Source: Pseudomonas orientalis (GTDB taxonomy: Bacteria; Pseudomonadota; Gammaproteobacteria; Pseudomonadales; Pseudomonadaceae). From it: a DNA stretch of 64,000 bases. Position numbers and translations under genes: made by a program. The DNA is taken from positions 184,501-248,500 of the forward strand of contig NZ_CP094351.1 in the NCBI RefSeq assembly GCF_022807995.1. Reading direction: 5' to 3'. A model generated the notes under the pieces. The model saw only the letters and a program-made list of their open reading frames with translations. It did no database searches and was not told the origin of the DNA. This document shows, one piece after another, positions 12,101-20,600 of the stretch. The stretch's first letter is position 1; every line of letters starts with the position of its first letter.

Positions 12101-13541
12101 GCTTATCCGTGAGGGCAATACCCAGCCGACGGATAAAGAGATCGCTGCACAGGTGACCCGTACGGTGATGGAACCGTACGGAACGGGGGGCGATTATCAA
12201 CGTGCCGCTCAAGCGGTGACGGCAGCTTTGCAAGGGCTGGCAGGCGGGGACATCGGCTCCGCACTTGCGGGCGCGTCGGCGCCCTATCTGGCGAACCTCA
12301 TCAAGCAGTCAGCGCAGGGCAACGATACCGCCCGAATCATGGCCCACGTGGTATTGGGTGCTGTAGTTGCACAAGCCCAAGGGAACTCGGCGGTTGCCGG
12401 TGCCGCAGGAGCTGGTACGGGGGAGTTGATTGCGGCGCAGTTGTATCCGGGTATTAAAACCGAGAATTTGAGCGAGAAGCAGAAACAGACAGTATCGGCG
12501 CTTTCGACATTGGCGTCGGGCTTGGCAGGCGGGCTTGCAGGAGGTGACCTGAGCGGTGCACTTGCCGGTGCAAAGGCTGGCAACAATGCCGTTGAGAACA
12601 ACTCAGTGGCTGATATTGCCATTGCATTAACTGAGGGTAAGACGCTTGAACAAAAAGCCGAAGAGCGCATCAACGCTGAAAACGAGCACTACAAGGAGCA
12701 AAACTGTGCAGGACTGAGCACAGAGGCGTGCTCGGCGCAAATGTATGGTGAGCGTCGTGAAAGCCTTGCTTATACGTTGGTGGGTGGTGTTGTTGTAGTC
12801 GGAACAGTGACAGGAGGCATGTTACTTGGTCCAGCCCTGTTAAATGCCTGTGGGATGAACCCGGTAGCTTGTACCGAACTGACAATAGCAGCAGTAGAGG
12901 TGCCTTTTGGTGCTGCGATGGCTGGCGGTGGGGCTCTGGGCGTTGGTGGATTTGGTAGTCTTGGGAAGGAGGTAGCTGCTACTGCGGATGCTGCGGCGGC
13001 GGCGCGGAATGTTGAGACTGTAACAGGTGGCGCTCTTGGTCCAAAAGGCGCAGGTGAAGTTCCTAAGCCGACTAGCCTTACCAAGATTACGGACGAGATG
13101 AAGGCTGATCCTTACCATCCGGATTGGCAGCGTTACGTGGGCAATGAGCCGAGAGCGGTTGGAGCGGATGTTGTTAGCGGTGATGCAAAAGGCGCAGGTG
13201 AGGTTGCCTCTATAGGCGGAAAGACCTGTATTTATAACTGCGTTGTCGATGGCGTGACTCGTTATGTTGGAATAACCGACGACATAGTTAAGCGCGGTCA
13301 AGCTCACCTCAGAGAAAAAGGCATCACGATTGACAGAATAGAGGGTTTACAGAACCTGTCACGTGCTGACGCACGGGCAGTCGAGCAAACACTGATCGAT
13401 TACCATGGCCTTGGTAAAGATGGCGGCACATTAATCAATAAGATAAACTCTATATCGTCTGTCAAAAATCCAACTAAGTATGAACAGGGTTTGATTCGCG
13501 GCGCCGAGCTGCTGAAAAAAGCTGGATATGAAGGATTTTAA
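3171..13541 (+). CDS. TpsA/CdiA-type giant exoprotein with C-terminal GIY-YIG nuclease toxin
   Basis: A 3456-residue filamentous-haemagglutinin/CdiA-like protein. It has an extended signal region (to about 50), a TPS secretion domain with NPNL and NPYG motifs (about 115-175), then long FHA beta-helix repeats rich in LDN and NQGG units. A Cys-containing central region (about 1610-1640) and a block with SDYML...LGDGLYEQRL (about 1940-2050) are shared with the second exoprotein. VENN lies at residues 3141-3144 (12591-12602). After it come a hydrophobic segment and, at about 3350-3456, a GIY-YIG nuclease-like domain: IYNC then YVGIT, an Arg in KRGQAH, a Glu in AVEQTL and an Asn in LINKIN. The likely role is contact-dependent delivery of a nuclease into neighbouring cells. 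The start at 3171 begins the sequence MDVRQFAF that is shared with the second tpsA. The immunity gene follows directly. Confidence 0.9.
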   Translation: MDVRQFAFLARQPSAALKPRNVFFGLPKRGLALILANALFWQPLLAQAEGIVVSAPGTTVGAAGNGVPVVNIATPNGAGLSHNQFQQYNVGPNGVILNNANGALQNTQLGGIIVGNPNLKGGAASVILNEVNGGSASQLRGYTEVAGQSAKVIVANPYGVTCAGCGFINTPNVTLTTGKPIIDPTGQLKSYQVDGGAVTIDGEGLNASNVDRFDIITRSAKINAQINARELNVIAGRNDVDAQSLNTTPRADDGSAKPELAIDSSALGGMYAGAIKLVGTEAGVGVKLDGTLAASGGDIQLDANGRLSLAQTAASGAINVKAASLDAQGPMYAGTALDVQTQGDLNSRKSLAARDRIALSSGGTLTNADIIEAGVNADNTRNTTGDVSLHGQAINNNGVSVIGSRSLSVDSPTLNNQGGTLSARQSTRVTATALDNRNNGRVLGNTALAIDAGALQNGQGGLIASNGPLTATLGTVQNTGGEISSLDTATLTVTTLDNVAGLVTAGNALSLNAGTLDNQNGRVTSQGVLHLTGNKLDNRQKGLVASTGGVQVEVASIDNRNGELSSRAGVAVNGTQLDNSDGGLVVAGTGLNLNVDQLLNRNQGLISSEGLLTLTTGTLVNRGGALSSAGPLSITARDAVDNQGGRLVTDGSLTLTSARVDNSQQGTLSARDALRIDTRDLNNQQGGQVTSATGLTLELNRGQFNNQGGLINGPLLMLNNLKDVNNQGGEISSSQAFTLTADNLDNSGGKVLGNTTLALRIGQALTNVKGMIAAAAVDASAASLDNSGGTLTSRGDTLLNVSGPLTNQAQGLINAANLLSINTASLANQNGSLLGSAIALDFGTATGDLNNTGGLITTAGNLSINHLRDLKNQGGELSSAQTLSLSGRTLDNSGGKLISNNLLVLNADALINQNGLMSGWQGLNATAASLDNRNGGTLSSRYGDLNATLTGRLLNSGAGALVSQKALTVSAAELDNSDKGVLSSAAEQTLNVSGLLNNANGGAIDSGTALNLTAQNLNNSAGSINGGAATRLDLLATLTNTNGKLASAGPLLISRAAQIDNQGGQLASQGLLTLLTGGLDNRNRGTLAANARMSITASGLVQNGNDGLIYSQNADLTLSANRLDNARGSVQSQGALTLDVADAVDNQSGKLLAQAGNLTAGAASLDNRGGTLASLQALLQTKVVGVLRNGYDLTNNRQGGVMQGQTLDLQAGGVDNYGGRISAQAGDGLVTTGNFDNRNGGLYAKGLMRVVGHDFDNSGDNDGQIAARQVDLDLSGALNNRLGIIESESTLKVRAASLDNQTGRLRALGNSGTTEFAIGGLFDNRNGVLETANTNLTLDADRLQNLGGNVLHVGTGTFGIAPRNLDDVGGSLVTRGDLTIAQDTWTNSSVIQAGQLTVNVNSLDQTATGQLLGARRFIGSGGNWSTNGLIASDGDLDLSLSGALNSSGRISSLGKLNLTAAQANLSDTASIAGGGVTRATLSGTLNNRGRLTSATDLLIDAGALNNYATLGSGQALTVNTGALLNDHGLIFSGADMGLRVASLNNSYGDLYSMGNLSVDRDGKGGLADSIINSSSSMQSDGDLTLTAATIKNERAVLTVNDAGVYTASATEGTCIEYVNAGDCHAGGTGRNYVWEVVTRDKLEVTAASAGSSITSGRNMTLAGGDLLNSSSSIAAGGNFTARLNSLVNTGIETGETETYRLFTSARTEHPRAWFNAASALTNKYWYQSPNYTPNDLGGLEAAVANFVGIMESERTQFGKVTKIASDDQRYAAVIQAGGAVDVKAQAGIDNSVVRLGYTYIGAGAKTTTGATGASAANGYSTRVTLNAQLPPDLAQQQINPLSLPGFTLPSGQGGLFRLSGQSASAPASTGPQGWTLGGGSVDRAPVSAPVVAGTGTSADGVTLNRVQGLPDSQFVSNPQKYLIETNPQLTNLGQFLSSDYMLSKLGYDPDQAQKRLGDGLYEQRLIQQAVIARTGQRFIDGQTSDTAMFKYLMDNAIGSRQALNLSVGVSLTAEQVAALTHDIVWMENATVAGQQVLVPVLYLAQANNRLAPNGALITGSDLSLVSGTDLTNVGTLRATNNLAASAGRNMVNSGLIAAGNRLDLLAGNSLTNRAGGIISGRDVSAAAVNGDVLNERTVTSHQSSSGYRTERSDFVDNAARIEAANSLTLQAGRDVNSTGGVLKSGTDTRIQAGRDVNLVTAEQRNANSVSTYSRSSNVTQYGTVVEAGRDFQIVAARDISAIGSQLNATRDLALVAKGNVNLASAANEQHSAFDSKKVTSKEDHVQQVGTSLVAGDNLSLSAGNDLAVSASRASAGKEAYLYAGNDLTLNAAQDSDYSYYRKTKTSNGLLSSSQKTRIDSSNQITQQGSSISADTVVVRAGRDIGTSASDVVSTNATSLIAGRNVVIDGATETFEQSHSSSTKKSGLMSSGGIGVTLGSSSNKNTLTSSTETTRASNVGSVLGSVDIRAGKDLTIKGSDVVAGKDISLVGQNVSILASENNNRSEQTAKSKTSGLTLALSGTVGSAVDSAYRTAKQAKSEDDGRLSALQGVKAGLTGVQAWQAAQQNGGMTGANAGQFVGIAISLGSQKSSSKQTQEQTASQGSSLTSGNKLTIVAQGNGTPGDAGDIRVQGSKLQASNEMTLAAERDIRLEAAANTQKLDGKNSSGGGAIGLSFGFGSSGAGLSIFANANKGSGNEKGTGTTWTETTLDAGKQVSLISGRDTILKGAQVSADQIKAAVGRDLTLQSLQDTDDYKSKQTDVSGGASFTIGTMTGSGSLSVSKSKIDSNYTSVQEQTGLFGGKGGYQVDVGNHTQLDGSVIASTATPDKNRLNTGTLGWSVLKNKADYTSQLQSASVSSGNNGAEGFVSNMPSGTLVAFNHGDSDSGTTSSAISNGTLNIRGPAKQQQDVATLSHDVEHANGAISPIFDKEKEQKRLRQVQLIADIGTQAADITRTQGAINAANAQKDPEAVAAARDKLIREGNTQPTDKEIAAQVTRTVMEPYGTGGDYQRAAQAVTAALQGLAGGDIGSALAGASAPYLANLIKQSAQGNDTARIMAHVVLGAVVAQAQGNSAVAGAAGAGTGELIAAQLYPGIKTENLSEKQKQTVSALSTLASGLAGGLAGGDLSGALAGAKAGNNAVENNSVADIAIALTEGKTLEQKAEERINAENEHYKEQNCAGLSTEACSAQMYGERRESLAYTLVGGVVVVGTVTGGMLLGPALLNACGMNPVACTELTIAAVEVPFGAAMAGGGALGVGGFGSLGKEVAATADAAAAARNVETVTGGALGPKGAGEVPKPTSLTKITDEMKADPYHPDWQRYVGNEPRAVGADVVSGDAKGAGEVASIGGKTCIYNCVVDGVTRYVGITDDIVKRGQAHLREKGITIDRIEGLQNLSRADARAVEQTLIDYHGLGKDGGTLINKINSISSVKNPTKYEQGLIRGAELLKKAGYEGF

Positions 13542-14000
13542 ATGGCTAAGAAAGTAAAGCTGGGCGACATTTTGCAGGTGTTAACCTCGCAGGGTGTCGC
13601 ATATGCGCAAGTTACTCATAAACATCCGGAGTTTGGTTTTTTAATTCGTGTTTTCCCAGGGTTTCATAATGAACAACCAAAAGATTTTTCGGTTGTAGTT
13701 GATGGTGAACCACAATTTTCCGCATTTTTTGTTGTTCAAAGTGCGGTAAATCAAGGCCTTCTATCCGTTGTGGCAAATGTTCCGGTTCCCGAAAGGTTAC
13801 AAGTGTTTCCTACGTTCCGTTCCAGGAATGGCGGGCCGGGAGGCTCTATTTGGCTGTGGAATGGAAGCGAAGCACTTCGGCTGGAGAGAGAGATTAGCTC
13901 GGAAGAGCTGAGGCACTCCACAAGAGGAATTATCAGTGCGCCATTGCTTGTTGAGCGTATTGAAAATAATTACAGAGCTGAGACTCATGAGGTCTGGTGA
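13542..14000 (+). CDS. Probable CdiI immunity protein for the GIY-YIG toxin (Imm26-like)
   Basis: A 152-residue soluble protein whose ATG directly follows the tpsA stop (TAA then ATG sharing an A-run), with AAGGA at 13531-13535 as ribosome-binding site. The position directly behind a CdiA-type toxin is the standard place for the cognate immunity gene. The N-terminus (KVKLGDILQVLT, YAQVTHKHPEFG) resembles the Imm26 family; this is from memory and tentative. GC content is clearly lower than in the tpsA body, as is normal for exchangeable toxin/immunity modules. A terminator hairpin follows 33 bp after the stop. Confidence 0.75.
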   Translation: MAKKVKLGDILQVLTSQGVAYAQVTHKHPEFGFLIRVFPGFHNEQPKDFSVVVDGEPQFSAFFVVQSAVNQGLLSVVANVPVPERLQVFPTFRSRNGGPGGSIWLWNGSEALRLEREISSEELRHSTRGIISAPLLVERIENNYRAETHEVW

Positions 14001-14033
14001 GTTGTTGAAGTTTCAACTTCATCTGACATTCTC

Positions 14034-14059
14034 AACACCGGCCTTGCGCCGGTGTTTTT
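14034..14059 (+). terminator. Rho-independent terminator after the first tpsA/immunity pair
   Basis: A perfect 9-bp stem (AACACCGGC / GCCGGTGTT) with a 5-nt loop, followed by five T residues in all, lies 33 bp after the immunity stop. It should end the tpsB-tpsA-immunity transcript, so the second tpsA needs its own promoter, which the duplicated block at 14415 could supply. Confidence 0.85.
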
Positions 14060-14414
14060 GGGGGAATAGGGGCCAGACCCTGAGGAATCCCCACAAACTC
14101 ACCCTTAGCTCTGCGCTTGATGGCGCACCTCATCACGCAGAGCCCGCTCCAATATTTCCAAGTATCCTCGTCCTCCAAAATCTGTGCAGAATCGCCAGTA
14201 TTCCAGGCCTAGTCGCCACAATGAGAGCACTCCAGTTTAGAGACGCCCGGCCCTGTCGCAGAAGTCCCATCGACTAGTTGCGCAAAACAATAGATATCCT
14301 CCCTGAGCTTCGGCCGCTTCTTCCGAACTCAGGTAGGCCTCCACTGACGTGGCAGCAACTGATCAATCCCACTCGCCCGCTGCGCCAACGCTATTCAAAC
14401 CACCCCCACCCATA
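14060..14414. other. Gene-free stretch with a possible transposase remnant
   Basis: No intact gene is visible. On the minus strand one broken frame, interrupted by stops, reads QRASGIDQLLP near 14360-14395 and later ECSHCGD and EDTWKYW near 14170-14240. The first piece resembles the extreme C-terminus of an IS66-type transposase. This is a weak call and may be chance. Confidence 0.25.
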
Positions 14415-14510
14415 AATTCCGATAAGTGGGATCCAATTCACACATCCCTCGCGAACTTTTCCCCCTTTCTTTGTACTAACCTATTCGGCGATTTGATGGC
14501 TAAGTAATGG
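14415..14510 (+). promoter_or_regulatory. Upstream control region of the second tpsA, copy 2 of the duplicated block
   Basis: This matches 1103-1205 upstream of tpsB, including the TTCCGATAA, CGCGAACTTTT, GTACTAA and TTGATGGCTAA blocks in the same order. It lies about 150 bp before the second tpsA and after a strong terminator, so it is the likely promoter region of that unit. Sequence just before the start codon (CAACGAGACTACGAAA) also resembles the tpsB-tpsA1 junction. Confidence 0.6.
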
Positions 14511-14656
14511 CATTTTCTCAATATGGAAATAAGAGCTGACGTTCTATCTCCAGTCAGCCAGCCAGCCTGATGATCGCATGTCGACAGTAATGAGCGAGCA
14601 CCCAGCGCCGGTTACTGCCGCATGTCCTTAATGCCCGCTGCAACGAGACTACGAAA

Positions 14657-17600
14657 ATGGACGTTCGACAATTCGCCTTCCTGGCCCGCCAACCTTCTGC
14701 TGCCCTGAAGCCGCGAAACGCGTTCTTAGGCCTGCCCAAGCGCGGGCTGGCGTTGATCCTCGCCAATGCGTTGTTCTGGCAGCCGCTGCTGGCCCAGGCC
14801 GAGGGCATCGTGGTCAGCGCGCCGGGCACTACCGTGGGCGCGGCGGGCAACGGCGTGCCGGTGGTGAATATCGCCACGCCGAACGGCGCGGGTCTGTCTC
14901 ATAACCAGTTCAAGGACTACAACGTCGGCCCCAACGGCGTGATCCTTAACAATGGCAACGGCCCCATGGTCAACACCCAACTGGGTGGGATCATTGTCGG
15001 TAACCCCAACCTCAAGGGCGGCGCGGCCAGCGTCATCCTCAACGAAGTCAACGGCGGCAGCGCCAGTCAGTTGCGCGGTTATACCGAAGTGGCGGGGCAG
15101 TCGGCCAAGGTCATCGTGGCTAACCCGTATGGTGTGACGTGCAGCGGTTGCGGCTTTATCAACACGCCCAACGTCACCCTGACCACCGGCAAGCCGGTCA
15201 TCGACCCAACCGGCCAGTTGAAAAGCTACCAGGTCGATGGCGGCGCCGTGACCATCGACGGCGAAGGCTTGAACGCCAGCAACGTCGAGCGCTTCGACAT
15301 CATCACTCGCTCCGCCAAAATCAACGCTCAGATCAACGCCCGCGAACTCAACGTGATCGCCGGGCGCAACGACGTCGATGCGCAAAGCCTGAAAACCACC
15401 GTGCGCGCCGATGACGGCAGCGCCAAACCCGAGCTGGCGATCGACTCGTCGGCCCTGGGCGGCATGTACGCCGGCGCGATCAAGCTGGTGGGCACCGAGG
15501 CCGGTGTGGGCGTGAAGCTCGACGGTACGCTCGCCGCCAGTGGCGGCGATATCCAACTCGACGCCAACGGGCGCCTGAGCATGGCGCAGGCGGCGGCCAC
15601 CGGTAACGTCAACGTCAGCGCACAGACCGTCGACCTCACCGACAAGGTCTACGCCAACGGCAACGTGCGACTGAGCAGCGCCCAGGACCTGGTCAACCGC
15701 AAGAGCATCGCCGCCGGCCAGCGCATCGAGATCAACGCGGCCAGCGTGAACAACCCCGGCATCATCGAAGCCGGCGTCGCCGCCGATAACACCCGCAACA
15801 CCACCGGCGACCTGGTGGTGAACGCACAAACCGTCACTACCAGCGGCAACCTGCTGGCCAGCCGAGGCCTGGCGATTACCGCCGCGCAAGCGCTGACCAA
15901 CCAGGGCGCGATCATCCAGGCCAAGAACATCGAGGTCAGCAGCGCCAAGCTCACCAACCAGGGCGCCACCGCGCGCCTGTTCGGCGAGCAGAGCCTGGTG
16001 ATCAGCTCGCCGGCCATCGTCAACCTCGGCGGCCTGATCCGCTTCGGCGAAGGCCAGGCCGCCACGCTCAACAGCGCCTCCCTGGACAACCGCCAGGGCC
16101 GTATCGAAATGGCCGGCGGCAGCCTCGCGCTGACCAGCGCCGACCTTAACAACAACGGCGGGCAAGTCATCGCCAACGACCTCACCGTCAACGCCGGCAA
16201 CCTGAACAACCAGAACGGTGTACTGGTAGCCAAAACCGCGACCGTCAATGCCAGCGACCTCGACAACAGCCTCAAGGGCCTGATCCAGGCCGACGGCGGC
16301 GCGCTCAACCTGAGCGTCGCCAACACCTTCAACAACAACCAGGGTTTTGCCCAGGCCAGCACCGATCTAAACGTTACAGCCGGCACCCTCGGCAGCAACG
16401 CAGACGGCGTGCTGAGCGCCGACACCGGCAAGCTCACGCTGACCGCCGCGCAACAGCTCAACAACGCCCAGGGTCGCCTGCAGGCCGGGCAGGGCGATAT
16501 CGACCTGCACGCCGCCAGCCTGGATAACCAGGGCGGCACGATCGTCGGCAAGCAACTGCTGCTCGACGTGGCTGGTGGCGACATCGACAACCGCGCCGGG
16601 CGCGTGTTGGGCGACCGCCTCGACGTACGCGCTTCCGGCCTCGACAACCGCAACGCCGGCCTGCTCGCCGGTGGCGCCCAGGGCGTAAGCCTGCTGCTCA
16701 AAGGCCCGGGCCAATTGCTCAATGCCCAGGGCCGCATCCAGAGCGAAGGCCTGCTGCAACTGCAGGGCGAGCGCTTCGACAACAGCGCCGGCATCCTGCT
16801 GGGCCAGACCGTCGACGTCACCGCGCAGACCTTCAACAACAGCGACAAAGGCGCACTGGTCAGCGATGGCGGCGACGTGGTGCTCAAGGTCAGCGACCTG
16901 CTCACCAACGTCGGCGGCCAGATCGACGCGGGCGAACGCAGCGTGCTGGTCAAGCAACTCACCACCCTCAATAACGACGGCGGCACCCTGCGCGGCAAGC
17001 GCCTGGACATCGCCGCGCAGCAGCTGAACAACGACAACGGCCAACTGCTGGCCGGCGCCGAAGGCGTGACCTACAGCGGCCAGGACCTGAGCAACCGCAA
17101 GGGCCTGATCCTCAGCAGCGGCGCCCCCACCGTGCTCACCACCACCCGCCTGCACAACCAGGGCGGCACCGTGCAGGGCGACAGCCTGACCGTCACCGCC
17201 AACAGCGTCGATAACGGCAGCGGCGGCCTGATGGCAAGCCTGGTCGGCAACCTGCAACTGACTGTCGAAACCCTGGCCAACCGTGGCGGCAAACTGTTCG
17301 GCAAAGAACACGTGACCGTCAGCGGCGCCACCCTCGACAACAGCGCGGGCGGTCAGGTCAGCGGCAATCAGATCAGCCTGACCTCACGTGACACCCTCAC
17401 CAACCAGGGCGGTCTGATCGAGGCCAACCAGGGCCTGACCCTCACCGGCGGCAACCTGGATAACAGCGCCAGCGGGCAACTGCGCGCCCTGGGCGGCGCC
17501 AGCAGCAGCGTCAACCTCAGCGGTGCGTTGAACAACCAGAACGGCACCCTGGAATTCGGCAGCCAGGCCTTCAGCCTCGACGCCGCCAGCCTCAACAACC

Positions 17601-20600
17601 AGAACGGCATGCTGCAACACGCCGGCACCGGCCTGTTCCACCTCAACACCGCCAGCCTCTCCGGCAGCCAGGGCAATATCCAGGGCATGGGCAGCGCCGA
17701 CTGGGCCTTCGGCAACGTCGACGGCCTGGGCCGCGTGCAACTCAACGATGTGCTCACCTACAAGAGCGACCAGGCGCTGGCCCTCAAGGCCGGTGACCGC
17801 ATGGCCAGCGCCAAGGGCTTGATCCTCAACGTGGCCAGCCTGGACAACGGCGGCGAGTTGCTCAGCGACGGTGACATCAGCATCACCACCGGCGATATGA
17901 GCAACAGCGGCCGCGTCTCGGCCCTGCAAACACTCACCGTCGCCGCCAACAACCTCAGCCAGAACGGCGGCCGCCTGGCCGCCACCAATACCCGCCTGAC
18001 CCTGGGCGGCACCCTGGACAACCTCGGTTTCCTCACCGCCCGCCAGCAACTGGATATCGCCGCCGCGCAAATCAACAACCGTGGCACCCTCGGTGCCCAG
18101 GGCGCGGTGAACCTCACGGCGGTCAACGGCATCACCAATGCCGCCGATTCGCTGCTGTTCAGCGGCGGCGACATGACCTTGCGCAGCAATGGCTTCAGCA
18201 ACAGCTATGGCGACGTCTACAGCAAAGGCAACTTGAGCTTCGCCGCCCGCGATGGCGGGCGCGCCGTGCTGTTCAGCAACCGCTCCGGCACCGTGGAAAG
18301 CGAAGGCTCGATCGGCATCAATGCAGGCTTTATCGAAAACGCCAAGGACGAATTCGAACTCGGGCAGACGCTCACCACCGGCAGCCTGTATTGGGTTTGT
18401 TCGCAACACTGCGGCGAGAAAGACGACTGGGAACGTGGCGAGATCACCATCTACGAAACGTACCTTGAGGCGGCGACCAAGGATTCAGTATCGGCGCGCC
18501 TGGTGGCCGGCAAAAACATGCTGCTGCAAGGCGACAATGTGCAGAACCGCTACAGCCTGATGGCCGCCAATGGCGACCTGAGCATCACCGCCGGTGACCT
18601 GCTCAATCAAGGCGCCGCCACGCGCACGGGGCAACGCAAAATTGTCGTCAACACGCCGGGGCACGTTCCCGACGATTTGTTTGAGCGCATGCGCTATGTC
18701 GACGTTCCCGCGTTCAATGCGGCCACGGCGGCGGGCAATTTCGATAAGGCGCGCTTCGAAGAACTGAAAAGCCGCTCACCCAATAGCCGGCCTTTCGTCC
18801 ATTCAAGCGACGTCACCACCTGGACCGACAACGGCGGCCCCGGTTACGACGCCACCCTGCAGGCGGGCGGCACGGTCAACCTCAACGTCGCCCGCACCCT
18901 GCAAAACGGCACGCTGCACAACAACACCCTGGCCCAGTTGACCGGCACCCTCGGCGACGACCAGACCGGCATCCCCGTCGGCGGCATCAACATCAACCTG
19001 AGCAAACACGCCAACGACCCGAGCGCCCAGGCCCCCGGCAGCGTCTTGCCCGTCGTAGGCGTGGCCCCCGGCGGCGGCTTCGTTCCGGTGGACTACACCG
19101 GCACCGCCTTCGCCCCGGTCGACCCCACCACCTCGCCCACCTTCCAACTGCCCAAGGGCGAGTATGGCCTGTTCGTCAAAAACGCCGACCCCACCAGCCA
19201 TTACCTGATCGAGACCAACCCCGAGTTCACCTCGGTGTCCGGCTTCTTCAGCTCCGACTACATGCTCGGCAAACTCGGCTTCAACGCCGACAACGCCTGG
19301 CGCCGCCTCGGTGACGGCCAGTACGAAACCCGCCTGATCCGCGACGCCGTCCTCGCGCAAACCGGCCAACGCTTCCTCGCCGGCGGCCTGTACAGCGACG
19401 CCGACCAGTTCCGCTACCTGATGGACAACGCGCTGGCCAGCAAAGACGCCCTGCGCCTGAGCCTCGGCGTGGCCCTCACCGGCCAGCAAGTCGGCGCCCT
19501 GACCCACGACATCGTGTGGATGGAAAACCGCGTCATCGACGGCCAGACCGTGCTCGTGCCGGTGCTGTACCTGGCCCAGGCCGACTCGCGCAACGTGCGC
19601 GGCAACAGCCTCATCCAAGGCCGCGACCTCAACCTGGTCACCGGCGGCGACCTGATCAACGTCGGCACCCTGCGCGCCAGCAACAACCTCTCCGCCATCA
19701 GCAGCGGCAGCATCTACACCGGCGGTCTGGTCGAAGCCGGCAACAACCTCAACCTGCTGGCCCAAGACAGCATCCGCAACGCCATGGCCGGCGAAATCCG
19801 CGGCAAACAAGTCAGCCTCACGGCCCTCAAGGGCGACATCACCAACGAAACCACCGCCATTCAGGTACGTGACGGCGCCGGCATGCGCACCCTCACCGAC
19901 ACCAGCGCCGGCACCATCGTCGCCCGCGAAAACCTCGCCATCGACGCCGGCCGCGACCTCACCAACCGAGGCGCGCTGACAGCGGGCAACGACGCCAACC
20001 TTACCGCCGGCCGCGACCTCAATTTAGTCGCCGCCAGTGATACTCGCGTGAAGCACGAATTCAGCGACGGCGGGCACAAATCCAGCATCACCACCGACGT
20101 CAAAAACCTCGCCGCCAGCGTCACGGCGGGCGGCAACCTCAACCTGCAGGCCGGGCAAGACGTCAACATCATCGGCAGCACCGCCACCGCCGGCAAAGAC
20201 CTCAACATCGCCGCCGGCCGCGACCTCAACGTCGCGTCGGTCAGCGACATGCACAATGTTGAGGGCAAGGAAAAGGACGGCAAAAAACGCATCAAGACCT
20301 CGGACGACCAGACCACGCAAGTGGCGAGCGTACTGACGGCGGGAGGGGATTTTGTCAGCCAGGCGGGGCGTGATACCACGATTGTGGCGAGCAGGATCAG
20401 TGCGGGGAATGAGGCTTATCTGTATAGCGGGGATAAGTTGAGTTTGTTGGCGGCGCAGAACAGCACCTACAGCCTTTACGACATGAAGGAGAAGGGGGGC
20501 TGGGGCGCGAAGAAGACCAAGCGTGATGAGGTGACCCGCGTCACGAATGTGGGGACTGAGATCAAGACTGGTAGCGATTTGTCGCTGGTTAGTGGCGGTG

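Noticed and set aside
14060..14414. A whole insertion sequence between the two tpsA genes
   Set aside because: Only a short, stop-ridden IS66-like tail could be seen, without inverted repeats or target duplication.
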